64,000 nt of DNA from contig UQDE01000004.1 of the NCBI GenBank assembly GCA_900539735.1, forward strand, positions 1-64,000, in the 5' to 3' direction. The first letter of the stretch is position 1. The number at the start of each line of letters is the position of its first letter. The stretch comes from an uncultured Collinsella sp. (lineage in GTDB: Bacteria; Actinomycetota; Coriobacteriia; Coriobacteriales; Coriobacteriaceae). Positions 17,588-25,536 of the stretch are shown here, piece by piece. The position numbers and the translations under genes are program-made. The notes beneath the pieces were generated by a model, which saw only the letters and a program-made list of their open reading frames with translations, was not told where the DNA came from and made no database searches.

Positions 17588-18352
17588 ATGATAGGGATCG
17601 GGATTGATATCGGGTCTACGGCGGCTAAGGCTGCTGTGGTCGATGGGGAGGGTTCGGTGGCGTGGATGTGCGTGCAGCCAACCGGGTTTTCCTCGGTCGA
17701 TGCTTCCGAGCGGCTGCGCGAGGCGCTGGCAGCGGCTGGCTACGACGTGACGGCCGACGACGTGCGCGTGGTCGCGACCGGCTACGGTCGTGTCGCCGTG
17801 CCCTATGCGCACAAGGTCGTGACCGAGATTACCTGCCACGGTACCGGTGCCGTGCGCCTGTTTGGCGATCACGGCACCGTGATCGACGTGGGCGGTCAGG
17901 ACACCAAGGTCATTCAGCTTAAAAGTGGTCGAGTGGCCAAGTTTGCCATGAACGACAAGTGCGCCGTCGGCACGGGGCGCTTTTTGGAGATCATAGCCGA
18001 CCGCCTAGGTATTTCCCAGCAGCAGATGGCCGATCTGGCACGTTCCGGCGAGCCTACCAAGATTTCCAGCATGTGCACGGTGTTTGCCGAAAGCGAGGTC
18101 ATCAGCCTGATCGGTCGCGGTGAGCCGCGCGAGAACATTGCGCGCGGCGTGATCGAGAGTGTCGTGTCGCGCGTTGCCACTATGGCCGGGCAGGCCGCGG
18201 GCGCCCCGTACTACCTGACCGGTGGCCTGTGCGAGAACGCCTTCGTGGTGGAGCGGTTGGGCGAGCTACTGGGGTCGCCGGTGACCACCTCGCCCCAGGC
18301 TCGCTTTGCCGGCGCCATCGGCGCGGCGATTCGCGCACAGGCGCTCAATTAA
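17588..18352 (+). CDS. HgdC/YjiL-type ATPase activator of double-cubane reductase
   Basis: A 254-residue ASKHA-fold ATPase of the BadF/BadG/HgdC family. It bridges its dimer with one [4Fe-4S] cluster and pushes a single electron into the partner reductase at the cost of ATP. The phosphate-1 loop is 'GIGIDIGSTAAKAAVV' (residues 3-18), the second motif 'VIDVGGQDTKVIQL', and the cluster cysteines are in 'NDKCAVGTGRF' and 'SSMCTVFAESE'. 'YLTGGLCENAFV' forms the adenosine site. It sits directly after both double-cubane genes, so they are its likely partners. GGGAGAGAG precedes the ATG. Confidence 0.94.
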   Translation: MIGIGIDIGSTAAKAAVVDGEGSVAWMCVQPTGFSSVDASERLREALAAAGYDVTADDVRVVATGYGRVAVPYAHKVVTEITCHGTGAVRLFGDHGTVIDVGGQDTKVIQLKSGRVAKFAMNDKCAVGTGRFLEIIADRLGISQQQMADLARSGEPTKISSMCTVFAESEVISLIGRGEPRENIARGVIESVVSRVATMAGQAAGAPYYLTGGLCENAFVVERLGELLGSPVTTSPQARFAGAIGAAIRAQALN

Positions 18353-18422
18353 TGCATCCGCCGCAGGCTCGCATTCATGCGTATACTGGGAGAAAATGAT
18401 TGACCGATGAGAGGAGGTATCG

Positions 18423-19472
18423 ATGGCTGACGATCAGATTAAGCTCACGTCTATGACCGCCGCGAGCGGTTGAGCCGCTAAGCTGGCTCCCGGAGCCCTC
18501 GCCCAGGTCCTGGGCGACTTGCCCAATGTGCATAACGACAACCTGCTCGTGGGGTTCGATACCTCCGACGATGCGAGTGTCTTTCGCGTAGGGGAGAACT
18601 TGGGCCTCGTGCAGTCCATCGACTTCTTCCCACCGATGGTCGACGACCCGTTTCTGTTTGGCCAGATTGCCGCGGCAAACTCACTGTCGGACATCTATGC
18701 CATGGGAGGCACTCCCTCGCATGCCATGAACCTGCTCTGCATCCCCAGCTGCCTGGGGGTGGAGGTGGCCGGTCAGATTCTGGCGGGCGGCGCCGACAAG
18801 TGCGTCGAGGCGGGTTGCTCCATCGCGGGCGGCCACACCATCAACGACGACGAGCCCAAGTACGGCTTGTCCGTGAGCGGCTTTGTCGCGCTCGACCGTA
18901 TGCTCGCCAACAGCGGCGCACGCGTGGGCGATGCGTTACTGCTGACCAAGGCGGTTGGCTCGGGCATCATCACCACGGCCATTAAGGGCGAGCTCATCGA
19001 GCAGGACGAGGCCGCAGCCATGTTTGACTCGATGTGCACCCTCAACGAGGCGCCGATTCGTCTGGCCGAGGGACTTGATCTTCACGGCTGCACCGATGTC
19101 ACGGGCTTTGGCCTGATCGGGCATGCATGCGAGATGGCCGAGGGCTCGGGCGTGCAGATTGAACTTGCGTCGGGGGCGGTGCCGCTCTTTGACCAGGTGC
19201 TCGACATGGCGCGTCTGGGCATTATCCCCGCTGGCTGCTACCGCAACCAGGACTTCTTTGGCCCGCGCGCGACGGCCGACGAGGACCTTGAGCCGGGCAT
19301 GTTGGATGCGCTGTACGATCCACAGACTTCAGGCGGTTTGCTTATTGCGGCGCCCGCGGCGGATGTGGATGAGCTTGCGCGCCGTCTGGATGCCGAGGGG
19401 CGTATCGCCGCCGTTGTCGGTCGCGTGTGCGAGCCGGTGCCAGGCGGTCCTGCCGTCCACGTTGTCCGTTAA
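18423..19472 (+). CDS. selD: Selenide, water dikinase SelD (selenocysteine-containing)
   Basis: This 349-residue enzyme makes selenophosphate from selenide and ATP, the selenium donor for tRNA-Sec. The frame starts at ATG 18423 (GAGGAGG upstream) and reads through an in-frame TGA at 18471-18473, so residue 17 is selenocysteine in the active-site motif 'TAASGUAAK'. This is the normal Sec/Cys position of the family. A hairpin with a GGTCC loop follows (18500-18516). Downstream, 'NLLVGFDTSDDASVFRV', 'GQIAAANSLSDIYAMGG' and 'GGHTINDDEPKYG' are standard SelD motifs. Gene callers that stop at TGA would place the start near 18519 and lose the active site. yedF follows after 57 bp. Confidence 0.95.
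18500..18516 (+). promoter_or_regulatory. SECIS hairpin of selD
   Basis: CGCCCA (18500-18505) pairs with TGGGCG (18511-18516) around the loop GGTCC, giving the GGUC apical motif that bacterial SelB recognises. It begins 26 nt after the recoded TGA, within the usual bacterial window. It lies inside the selD coding sequence. Confidence 0.75.
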
Positions 19473-19529
19473 CGACACGTTTATTGAGCTCTGTACCGTT
19501 CTAAAACGATTAATTCGAAAGGAAAAACT

Positions 19530-20156
19530 ATGTCTACCAAGATTGAAGTCAATGCCATGGGCGATGCCTGCCCGCTGCCCGTTGTCAAGACGCTTAAGGC
19601 ACTCAAACAGCTTGATGGCGGGGGTGCCGTGGTGACCTCGGTCGATAACGAGACCGCCGTCAAGAACATTTCCAAGATGGCACAGGAGAAGGGCTGCACG
19701 GCCTCGGTCGAGAAGGTTTCTGACGCCGAGTGGCACGTGACCGTGGCGGCCTCTGGCACCGTTGCCGTGGCCGATCCCGAGCAAGATGGCGCTGCCTTCT
19801 GTGATGCCAGCGCCGGCAAGGGCAAGCTCGTCATTTCCGTCTACACCGACTGCATGGGCCGTGGCGACGACGAGCTGGGCCACAAGCTCATGAAGGCCTT
19901 CATCTTTGCCGTGACGCAGCAGGAGGAGCTGCCCGCGACCATGCTGTTCTACAACGGCGGCGCCAAGCTCACCGTAGAGGGCTCTCCGGTACTCGACGAC
20001 CTGAAGGGTCTGGCCGAGCAGGGCGTCGAGATCCTTACCTGTGGCACCTGCCTCGACCACTATGGCATTAAGGACCAGCTTGCAGTAGGCGAGGTCACCA
20101 ATATGTACGTGATCGTGGAGAAGATGGAGCAGGCCGTGCGCGTCGTGCGCCCGTAG
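19530..20156 (+). CDS. yedF: Selenium metabolism protein YedF
   Basis: A 208-residue two-domain protein. Residues 1-75 are a TusA-like sulfur/selenium carrier domain with the 'GDACPLPVVKTLKAL' CPxP motif. Residues 95-205 form a DsrE-like domain with 'SVYTDCMGRGDDELG' and 'ILTCGTCLDHYGI'. This architecture, next to selD, defines YedF, thought to carry or deliver selenium. It has its own Shine-Dalgarno (GAAAGGA) 57 bp after selD. The following DUF3343 gene starts 20 bp later, consistent with one operon. Confidence 0.93.
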   Translation: MSTKIEVNAMGDACPLPVVKTLKALKQLDGGGAVVTSVDNETAVKNISKMAQEKGCTASVEKVSDAEWHVTVAASGTVAVADPEQDGAAFCDASAGKGKLVISVYTDCMGRGDDELGHKLMKAFIFAVTQQEELPATMLFYNGGAKLTVEGSPVLDDLKGLAEQGVEILTCGTCLDHYGIKDQLAVGEVTNMYVIVEKMEQAVRVVRP

Positions 20157-20175
20157 CGTATTGGTTGGAGTTGCC

Positions 20176-20427
20176 ATGAGGGAGAAGCGCCCGGCGCTTG
20201 TCATCACGTTTCCCACCACGGCGGCCGCCATGGGCTGCGAGTCCCTGTGCATCGAGCGCGGCCTTCCCGGGCGAACGATTCCCGTACCCGGGGAGGTCGC
20301 TGCCGGCTGCGGTCTGGCGTGGAAGGCGTTGCCTGTCGATGAGGAGCTGCTGCGCGGCGAACTCGCCGCGGCGGGCATTCCCACCGAGGGCTTTACGGTG
20401 ATTGATATGTGGGAGGTCGTGCGATGA
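20176..20427 (+). CDS. DUF3343 putative Se/S carrier-like protein
   Basis: An 83-residue protein of the DUF3343 family, often found with selenium genes and described as a possible Se/S carrier. 'ALVITFPTTAAAMGCESLC' and 'PGRTIPVPGEVAAGCGLAWKA' give the typical two cysteine-bearing motifs. The ATG at 20176 has TTGGAG 5 nt upstream. Its stop overlaps the next start (ATGA), indicating translational coupling to the desulfurase. A longer relative lies at 48172-48567. Confidence 0.88.
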   Translation: MREKRPALVITFPTTAAAMGCESLCIERGLPGRTIPVPGEVAAGCGLAWKALPVDEELLRGELAAAGIPTEGFTVIDMWEVVR

Positions 20428-21563
20428 TCTATCTGGATAACGCGGCGACGACCATGCACAAGCCGCAGACGGTCATCGATGCCGTGACGCAGGCGATGTG
20501 CTCGCTCGGCAATGCCGGGCGCGGCGCCACGTCGGGTGCGCTCGACGCGGCGCGTACGATTCACGGTTGCCGTGCCAAGCTCGCGCGCCTTTTAGGTTGC
20601 CCGAGGGCGGACCATGTGTGCTTTACGCCCAACTCCACGGCGGCGCTCAACACCGTCATCAATGGCGTGGTGCGCCCCGGCGACCGTGTGGTCACAACGG
20701 TGCTCGAGCACAACTCCGTGCTACGTCCGCTCAACCGCTTGGCGGCAGAGCAGGGCGTGACCGTTGAGCATGCGGGCTGCGACGCGAATGGCGCGCTCGA
20801 CTACGACGAGCTCGAGCAGCTGGTCACGCAGGGCACGCGTGCCGTGGTGGTGACGCATGCCTCCAATGTGACCGGCAACGCGGTCGACATCGCACGCGTT
20901 GCCGCCATGGCCCATGCGGCCGGCGCGCTCGTGATCGTCGACGCCTCGCAGTCTGCCGGTACGGCGAAGATTGACATGGATGCCATGGGGCTTGACGTGG
21001 TGTGCTTTACCGGCCACAAGGGGCTCATGGGACCTCAAGGCACCGGCGGCCTGGCCGTGGCGGAAGGCATTGACGTGGCTCCGTGGGCCATGGGTGGCAC
21101 CGGTGTTCACAGCTTCGATGAGCTGCAGCCGCTTGAGTGGCCCACGCGCCTTGAGGCGGGCACGCTCAACGGTCACGGTATCGCAGGCCTTTCCGCCGGT
21201 CTCGACTTTATCGAGGCACAAGGCGGGGTCGAGGCGATTGCGGCGCATGAGCGCTCGCTTGCAGAGCGCTTCCTCGACGGCGTTCGCGAAATCCCCGGCA
21301 TTGCGCTCTACGGTGCGTTTGACCAACCCACGCGCTCGGCGATCGTCTCACTCAACGTGGGCGATATAGACTCTGCCGAGATCTCGGACGCGCTTATGCA
21401 AGGGTGGGGGATTGCGACGCGCCCCGGCGCCCATTGCGCCCCGCTCATGCACCGTGCGCTGGGGACCGAGCGTCAGGGCGTCGTCCGCTTCTCGTTTGGG
21501 TATTTCAACACGGACGAGGAAGTCGATACCGCGATTGACGCTTTGCGCGATTTAGCCTGCTAG
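20424..21563 (+). CDS. Cysteine desulfurase-family PLP enzyme, selenium cluster
   Basis: A 379-residue class V aminotransferase fold enzyme that removes S (or Se) from cysteine (or selenocysteine). It opens with 'MIYLDNAATTMHKPQTV', the PLP lysine is in 'CFTGHKGLMGPQGTGGL' (around 202), and the catalytic cysteine is in 'RPGAHCAPLMH' (around 340). The start ATG overlaps the DUF3343 stop. Position after selD-yedF-DUF3343 suggests it supplies selenide for SelD, although a general desulfurase role cannot be excluded. A terminator follows at once. Confidence 0.92.
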   Translation: MIYLDNAATTMHKPQTVIDAVTQAMCSLGNAGRGATSGALDAARTIHGCRAKLARLLGCPRADHVCFTPNSTAALNTVINGVVRPGDRVVTTVLEHNSVLRPLNRLAAEQGVTVEHAGCDANGALDYDELEQLVTQGTRAVVVTHASNVTGNAVDIARVAAMAHAAGALVIVDASQSAGTAKIDMDAMGLDVVCFTGHKGLMGPQGTGGLAVAEGIDVAPWAMGGTGVHSFDELQPLEWPTRLEAGTLNGHGIAGLSAGLDFIEAQGGVEAIAAHERSLAERFLDGVREIPGIALYGAFDQPTRSAIVSLNVGDIDSAEISDALMQGWGIATRPGAHCAPLMHRALGTERQGVVRFSFGYFNTDEEVDTAIDALRDLAC

Positions 21564-21577
21564 AGCGTATATACTTG

Positions 21578-21607
21578 CGGGACGGGTCTTTTGCCCGTCC
21601 CGTTTTT
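21578..21607 (+). terminator. Terminator of the selenium operon
   Basis: CGGGACGGG (21578-21586) pairs with CCCGTCCCG (21594-21602), then TTTTT. Confidence 0.88.
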
Positions 21608-21630
21608 GTTTCGACCCGAAAGGTGTGCCT

Positions 21631-22989
21631 ATGGCTTCATCCGCCCCGCGCGGTCTGCGTTCCGCCCATGTCGTTACCGTCGGCATTGCGCTGTTCTCGA
21701 TGCTCTTTGGCGCCGGTAATCTCATCATTCCGCCGTTGTTGGCACTTCAGGCCGGCACGGCCACGCCGCTTGCCATGATTGGCTTTTTGATTGCCGCTAT
21801 CGGTCTGCCCGTCATGGGCTTTATCGCCGTCGCGCTCGCCGGAACGGCGCGCGAGCTTGCCGGCCGCGTGCACCCCAAGTTTGGTGAATTTTTTGTCGCG
21901 GCGGTCTACCTGGCCATCGGCCCGTGCCTGGCCATTCCGCGCACAAGCTCTACGGCGTTCGAAATGCTGGTGCCGCTGCTACCCGAGGGTGTTTCACTCG
22001 GCACGGCACGTTTGGTGTTTGCCATTGGGTTCTTCGTCGTCGCGTTTGTGCTCACGCTGCGCCCGGGCGTCATCACACGCGTGCTCGGCCGCATTACGGG
22101 TCCCGCGCTCATTGCGCTCATCGTGCTGGTTGTGGGTGCTGCCGTGATCTCGCCGCTGGGACCGGCTGCCGCGCCGCAGGCTCCCTACGATGCGGGCGCC
22201 GCCGTGCAGGGCTTTCTGACTGGCTATCAAACCATGGACCTGCTCGCGTCGCTCGCCTTCGGCATCATCATCGCCGAGACCATCCACGAGTTGGGTGTTA
22301 CCGATGACAAGCGCGTGGCCTTCGAGATTTCGCGTTCCGGTGTGATCGCCGGCGTGCTCATGGCCATCATCTACTGCGGCTTGGGCCTTGCCGGTATGCA
22401 GCTCGGCACCGTGATGCCCGACGCTACCAACGGCGCCGCCATCCTTGCGCGTTCGGCCTCCATGCACTTTGGTCTTGCTGGCACGGTTGTCGTCTTTGCG
22501 ATTTTCTTCCTAGCCTGCATGAACGTGTGCATTGGCCTTATCAGCTGCTGCTCGCGTTACTTCTGCGAGACGTATGTGGTCGAAGGGGGAGCGGAGGCCT
22601 CCGAGGAGGCCATGCGCCGCCCCTTTGCGGTTCTCGCCTTTGTGTTCGCGGCGTTTTCGTGCGTGCTTTCCAACGTGGGCCTCGACGTGATTCTTATGTT
22701 CTCGGTGCCTATGCTCAACGCCTTGTATCCCGTTGCCATCGTGCTGGTGCTGATGGGCCTGGTGCACGGCTTTTGCGACGCTCATCCGCAGGTGTGGATC
22801 TGGGTCGGCGGCGTCGTCGCGGTGCAGAGTGTGATCACCTCGGTCCGTGATGCGTTCTTTGCGGGCGCGTGGCTGCCGTTCGATGCGCTACCGCTGGCGG
22901 ATATCGGTGCCGCGTGGGCGCCGGTTGCCGTGGTGGCATTTGTGATCGGTCTGCTCCATAGTCGTTTTGTTGCACATTCGAGGAGCTAA
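21631..22989 (+). CDS. brnQ: Branched-chain amino acid transporter BrnQ
   Basis: A 452-residue membrane protein of the LIVCS family, importing leucine, isoleucine and valine with Na+ or H+. The first helix shows 'ALFSMLFGAGNLIIPPLLAL', the family hallmark, and about twelve helices follow. 'PRTSSTAFEMLVPLLP' is another conserved loop. GAAAGG precedes the ATG at 21631. Monocistronic, with a tRNA promoter just after its stop. Confidence 0.93.
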   Translation: MASSAPRGLRSAHVVTVGIALFSMLFGAGNLIIPPLLALQAGTATPLAMIGFLIAAIGLPVMGFIAVALAGTARELAGRVHPKFGEFFVAAVYLAIGPCLAIPRTSSTAFEMLVPLLPEGVSLGTARLVFAIGFFVVAFVLTLRPGVITRVLGRITGPALIALIVLVVGAAVISPLGPAAAPQAPYDAGAAVQGFLTGYQTMDLLASLAFGIIIAETIHELGVTDDKRVAFEISRSGVIAGVLMAIIYCGLGLAGMQLGTVMPDATNGAAILARSASMHFGLAGTVVVFAIFFLACMNVCIGLISCCSRYFCETYVVEGGAEASEEAMRRPFAVLAFVFAAFSCVLSNVGLDVILMFSVPMLNALYPVAIVLVLMGLVHGFCDAHPQVWIWVGGVVAVQSVITSVRDAFFAGAWLPFDALPLADIGAAWAPVAVVAFVIGLLHSRFVAHSRS

Positions 22990-23000
22990 GGCATCAATGC

Positions 23001-23029
23001 TTGCACAGGCGGGGAGTCTCCCCTATAAT
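23001..23029 (+). promoter_or_regulatory. Strong promoter of the tRNA-Pro/tRNA-Gly pair
   Basis: TTGCAC (23001-23006), a 17-bp spacer, and TATAAT (23024-23029). The spacer holds a perfect small dyad, GGGGA-GTC-TCCCC, ending one base before the -10 box. The mature tRNA starts about 50 bp later. Confidence 0.8.
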
Positions 23030-23080
23030 TTCCTTCGCTTTGGGACACGCAAGGTTTAGACCTTAGCTGCTCAACACCTT

Positions 23081-23157
23081 CGGGACGTGGCGCAGTTTGG
23101 TAGCGCGCCTGCTTTGGGAGCAGGATGTCGCAGGTTCAAATCCTGTCGTCCCGACCA
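23081..23157 (+). tRNA. tRNA-Pro (anticodon TGG)
   Basis: The acceptor stem CGGGACG/CGTCCCG closes a full cloverleaf. The anticodon loop TTTGGGA gives TGG. The T-arm has GTTCAAATC. The CCA end is encoded (23155-23157). Confidence 0.97.
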
Positions 23158-23163
23158 TATCTT

Positions 23164-23237
23164 GCGGGCGTAGTTCAATGGTAGAACCCCAGCCTTCCAA
23201 GCTGATGACGCGGGTTCGATTCCCGTCGCCCGCTCCA
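23164..23237 (+). tRNA. tRNA-Gly (anticodon TCC)
   Basis: The acceptor stem GCGGGCG/CGCCCGC, anticodon loop CTTCCAA and T-loop GTTCGATTC are standard. CCA is encoded. It follows tRNA-Pro by 6 bp and shares its promoter. Confidence 0.97.
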
Positions 23238-23250
23238 TAGGATATCTTTA

Positions 23251-23286
23251 ACGGCTTTGGCTCCTTTTGGTGCCAGAGCCGTTTTC
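23251..23286 (+). terminator. Terminator after the tRNA pair
   Basis: ACGGCTTTGGC pairs with GCCAGAGCCGT (one G-T pair), followed by TTTTCAT. Confidence 0.8.
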
Positions 23287-23317
23287 ATATACATGCCGGG
23301 GACCCCACATCCCCTCC

Positions 23318-23388
23318 TAAGTTGCGGTGAAATAGTTCCTGGATTAGCCGCAAAAGCTGTTATCCAGGAACTATTTCACCGCAACTTA
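23318..23388 (+). repeat. 71-bp palindromic element, copy 2
   Basis: Perfect 27-bp arms starting TAAGTTGCGGTGAAATAGTT, 17-nt loop, GTTCCTG subtype. Preceded by the C-rich flank CCACATCCCCTCC. It lies between the tRNA terminator and the convergent nuclease-like gene. Confidence 0.95.
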
Positions 23389-23449
23389 TTGAGGCCGAGC
23401 GGGCTGGGTCGATGATGGGTTCTGTTGTCGAGAAGATGAGGACAGCCGG

Positions 23450-24445
23450 TCAGGATTCTGCGTAGGGTTTTGTGGTTGGTATACCGTAGCCGCGCATCAT
23501 GGAGCCGAACGCTTTGACATCGTAGGTGTCTGAGAGCTTGAAATGAATGACGTTGTGGCCCATGGCACGCAGGTTCGTGTCGCGCATGAGGGCAGCTCGA
23601 TAGGTTTTTGCCGCAGTATGTTCCGGATCATTTTGGGCATCGTCCTCAAACTTGCCTAGTCCATGCAGCTCAGCCAGCATCCAAGAGCCGTTTGGCATCT
23701 GCCAGCCGTAATCTGCCAAATAATAGCCGGCGTTTCCCGGTCGAGTGATTTCAACCTGAAGTTCGGGAGCGGCAACTCCCGCCAGAATCATTGCCGCCCG
23801 TGCTTCGGATTCTCCACCGTTATCCGATCTGCCATCCATGTGTTCAAAAACGTCAAATGCGCGCGCGATGCCGTGCAGTCCGCGGCAGTTCCTTTGTGCA
23901 TATGCACGCAATTCTTCACGCTCGACACCGTACTCACGAGCCAACCCGTCGACATAGCCTAGTGCATATCGAAAAGCGTTAGTTCGGGCGATGTCGACCA
24001 CCGTGCGATATGGATTCGTTAACGTAAAAGGACCGAGCTGCCATACGTCGCCCGGCCGCCAGCGTCGGTATTCAACGAATTCGTACATATCGCGTCTGGT
24101 GGAACGCGGCAACAGCACTTGCACCTTGTCGAGAAGCGAATATGCAGAACCGATGCCATAGAGCAGTGCCGCCGTTGCTCCACAAAACACGGCATTCGGT
24201 TCAACGACCGCAATAGCGGATGCCAATTGAAAGATGCGATCTTCGACGCCGAGGTCATTCCAATACGCGGGATCAGCGTAGACATGGTTGTAGAGTCGAA
24301 TAATCATCTCTTTTTGCATGAGCGCGTAGGCACAGCGTTCATCCCATTTTTTGGTAGCTACAAACAGGTGCCCGCCATGATGGGCCTCGAATAACCGGAA
24401 GAACAGCTCTAATTGCGGTTTGGTACAGCGTTTATCATGACTCAT
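23450..24445 (-). CDS. AbiEi-like protein with predicted nuclease-fold C-terminus
   Basis: About 331 residues, not firmly assignable. The N-terminal half has the layout of AbiEi-type antitoxin or regulator proteins ('YALMQKEMIIRLYNHVYADP', then 'AVFCGATAALLYGIG'). The C-terminal half resembles a DUF559/Vsr-like endonuclease fold: 'GGESEARAAMILAG', 'YYLADYGWQMPNG', 'AELHGLGKFE', then 'LRAMGHNVIHF', with plausible E-D-E metal ligands. The base composition is more AT-rich than its neighbours, which suggests transfer. I prefer ATG 24445 (GGGG 6 nt upstream) to 24457. No partner toxin is adjacent. Confidence 0.65.
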   Translation of the reverse strand: MSHDKRCTKPQLELFFRLFEAHHGGHLFVATKKWDERCAYALMQKEMIIRLYNHVYADPAYWNDLGVEDRIFQLASAIAVVEPNAVFCGATAALLYGIGSAYSLLDKVQVLLPRSTRRDMYEFVEYRRWRPGDVWQLGPFTLTNPYRTVVDIARTNAFRYALGYVDGLAREYGVEREELRAYAQRNCRGLHGIARAFDVFEHMDGRSDNGGESEARAAMILAGVAAPELQVEITRPGNAGYYLADYGWQMPNGSWMLAELHGLGKFEDDAQNDPEHTAAKTYRAALMRDTNLRAMGHNVIHFKLSDTYDVKAFGSMMRGYGIPTTKPYAES

Positions 24446-24628
24446 TTTCGACCCCATGGTCTCGAGGGGGAGTGAATGACACTACGCTATCCCATATTTG
24501 GCCCGCCTGACCTTGCCATGAACTGACCAAAAGCTTGACGGGGCAGGTCAGAGTCATGAGTCGTAGCCAAACATATCGGCAAACGGTTGATTAGTGCCCC
24601 TCGGCGGCACTAAAAACCACCCTTACAG

Positions 24629-24699
24629 AAAGTTGCGGTGGAATAGTTCCTGAAAGGCTCGAATAAGCCTAAATCCAGGAACTATTTCACCGCAACTTA
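24629..24699 (-). repeat. 71-bp palindromic element, copy 3 (reverse orientation)
   Basis: Same 27+17+27 layout, GTTCCTG subtype. The left arm has one G-T-compatible change (GTGGAATAG) and small inner mismatches. The C-rich flank is on the right side, read on the minus strand as CCATCCCCTC, so this copy is inverted relative to the others. It overlaps the 3' end of the PIN-domain gene and provides its stop codon. Confidence 0.92.
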
Positions 24700-25220
24700 A
24701 GAGGGGATGGGGCTGAGTGGCGGGCGATGCCGTTGCCTGTCGGTTGGTGGCGGGATTGGTGGCGGAGCTTGTCGATGGTGGAGTCGGTGCTTCGGCTGCG
24801 GGCTTCGGCGGCGCGGTCGCGGGCGTCGGCGGCGGTTTGGCGCTGGCGGCGGTAGTCGATCATGCCTTGGATGATGGGCTTGCCAAAGCTCACGACATCA
24901 TCGTTGTAGATGGCGGTTCGGGCTGCGAGGAGGCAGTCGGTAAAGTCCATATGGGTCTTGCCAAAGAGTTTGACGGCAAGGGCGACAACGGTGGGCTCGT
25001 CGACCATGACGTCATCGAGCAACCTCTTCATGGCCGCAGTAATCTCAACGCGGGGAACCTTATAGACGTCGCGCAGCGTGACCACGACGCGCGTGATGAT
25101 TTCGGGGTAGACGCGAGCGGTGCGCGTGGCGATGACCTTGGCGGCGCGCGGTGACAGAACCTCGTCGTCGTCAAGCAGGTAGCGCAGGATGACGGTCTCG
25201 TCGATGATGGTGCTACTCAT
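24687..25220 (-). CDS. PIN-domain toxin (VapC-like)
   Basis: A 177-residue protein; residues 1-115 form a PIN-type ribonuclease domain. Acidic residues are placed as expected: 'IIDETVILRYLL' at the start, 'RVYPEIITRVVVTL' in the middle, and 'HMDFTDCLLAARTA' near residue 93. Such toxins cleave tRNA or rRNA when unbound. Its start overlaps the antitoxin's end by 8 bp. The last 55 residues are arginine- and serine-rich and not part of the PIN fold, and the TGA stop lies in the arm of palindrome copy 3. The tail is therefore probably a later addition caused by the repeat. Confidence 0.82.
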   Translation of the reverse strand: MSSTIIDETVILRYLLDDDEVLSPRAAKVIATRTARVYPEIITRVVVTLRDVYKVPRVEITAAMKRLLDDVMVDEPTVVALAVKLFGKTHMDFTDCLLAARTAIYNDDVVSFGKPIIQGMIDYRRQRQTAADARDRAAEARSRSTDSTIDKLRHQSRHQPTGNGIARHSAPSPLKLR

Positions 25221-25536
25221 GGATATCTACTTCCTCGGGACCCAAAATCGAATCGTCGCTTTCTGTGGCAAGGTACTCAATCCAGCCATTGCGCTCTTCG
25301 GAGCGGCGATTGGGGTCACCATATGCTTTGAGCGATCCATAGGCGGCGGTGCCGTTCTTTGAGCGCACGGCGACCGGCTGAAAGGGGAGCTTGCGCATCA
25401 AAATGCTTTGCGCGACAAATAAGCGGACAGCCTCGGCGAGCGATGTGCCCATGGCATCGTAGAGATGCTCGGCATGCTGCTTGTCTTCCTCGCGAATGCG
25501 CACCTGCAGGATGGCTCTTTTTTGAGTCGATGACAT
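25213..25536 (-). CDS. RelB/DinJ-type antitoxin
   Basis: A 107-residue antitoxin. The N-terminal half is a ribbon-helix-helix DNA-binding domain, 'AILQVRIREEDKQHAEHLY' followed by 'LAEAVRLFVAQSILMRKLPF', typical of RelB/DinJ. The acidic C-terminus ('ESDDSILGPEEVDIHE') would bind the toxin. It precedes and overlaps the PIN toxin gene by 8 bp, the usual antitoxin-first order. The ATG at 25536 has AAGGGG about 6 nt upstream; an earlier in-frame start lacks one. Confidence 0.85.
   Translation of the reverse strand: MSSTQKRAILQVRIREEDKQHAEHLYDAMGTSLAEAVRLFVAQSILMRKLPFQPVAVRSKNGTAAYGSLKAYGDPNRRSEERNGWIEYLATESDDSILGPEEVDIHE

Noticed and set aside
18519..19472. selD starting at an internal TTG near 18519
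   Set aside because: It would remove the active-site loop and lacks a Shine-Dalgarno; the ATG at 18423 with GAGGAGG and Sec readthrough fits the family.
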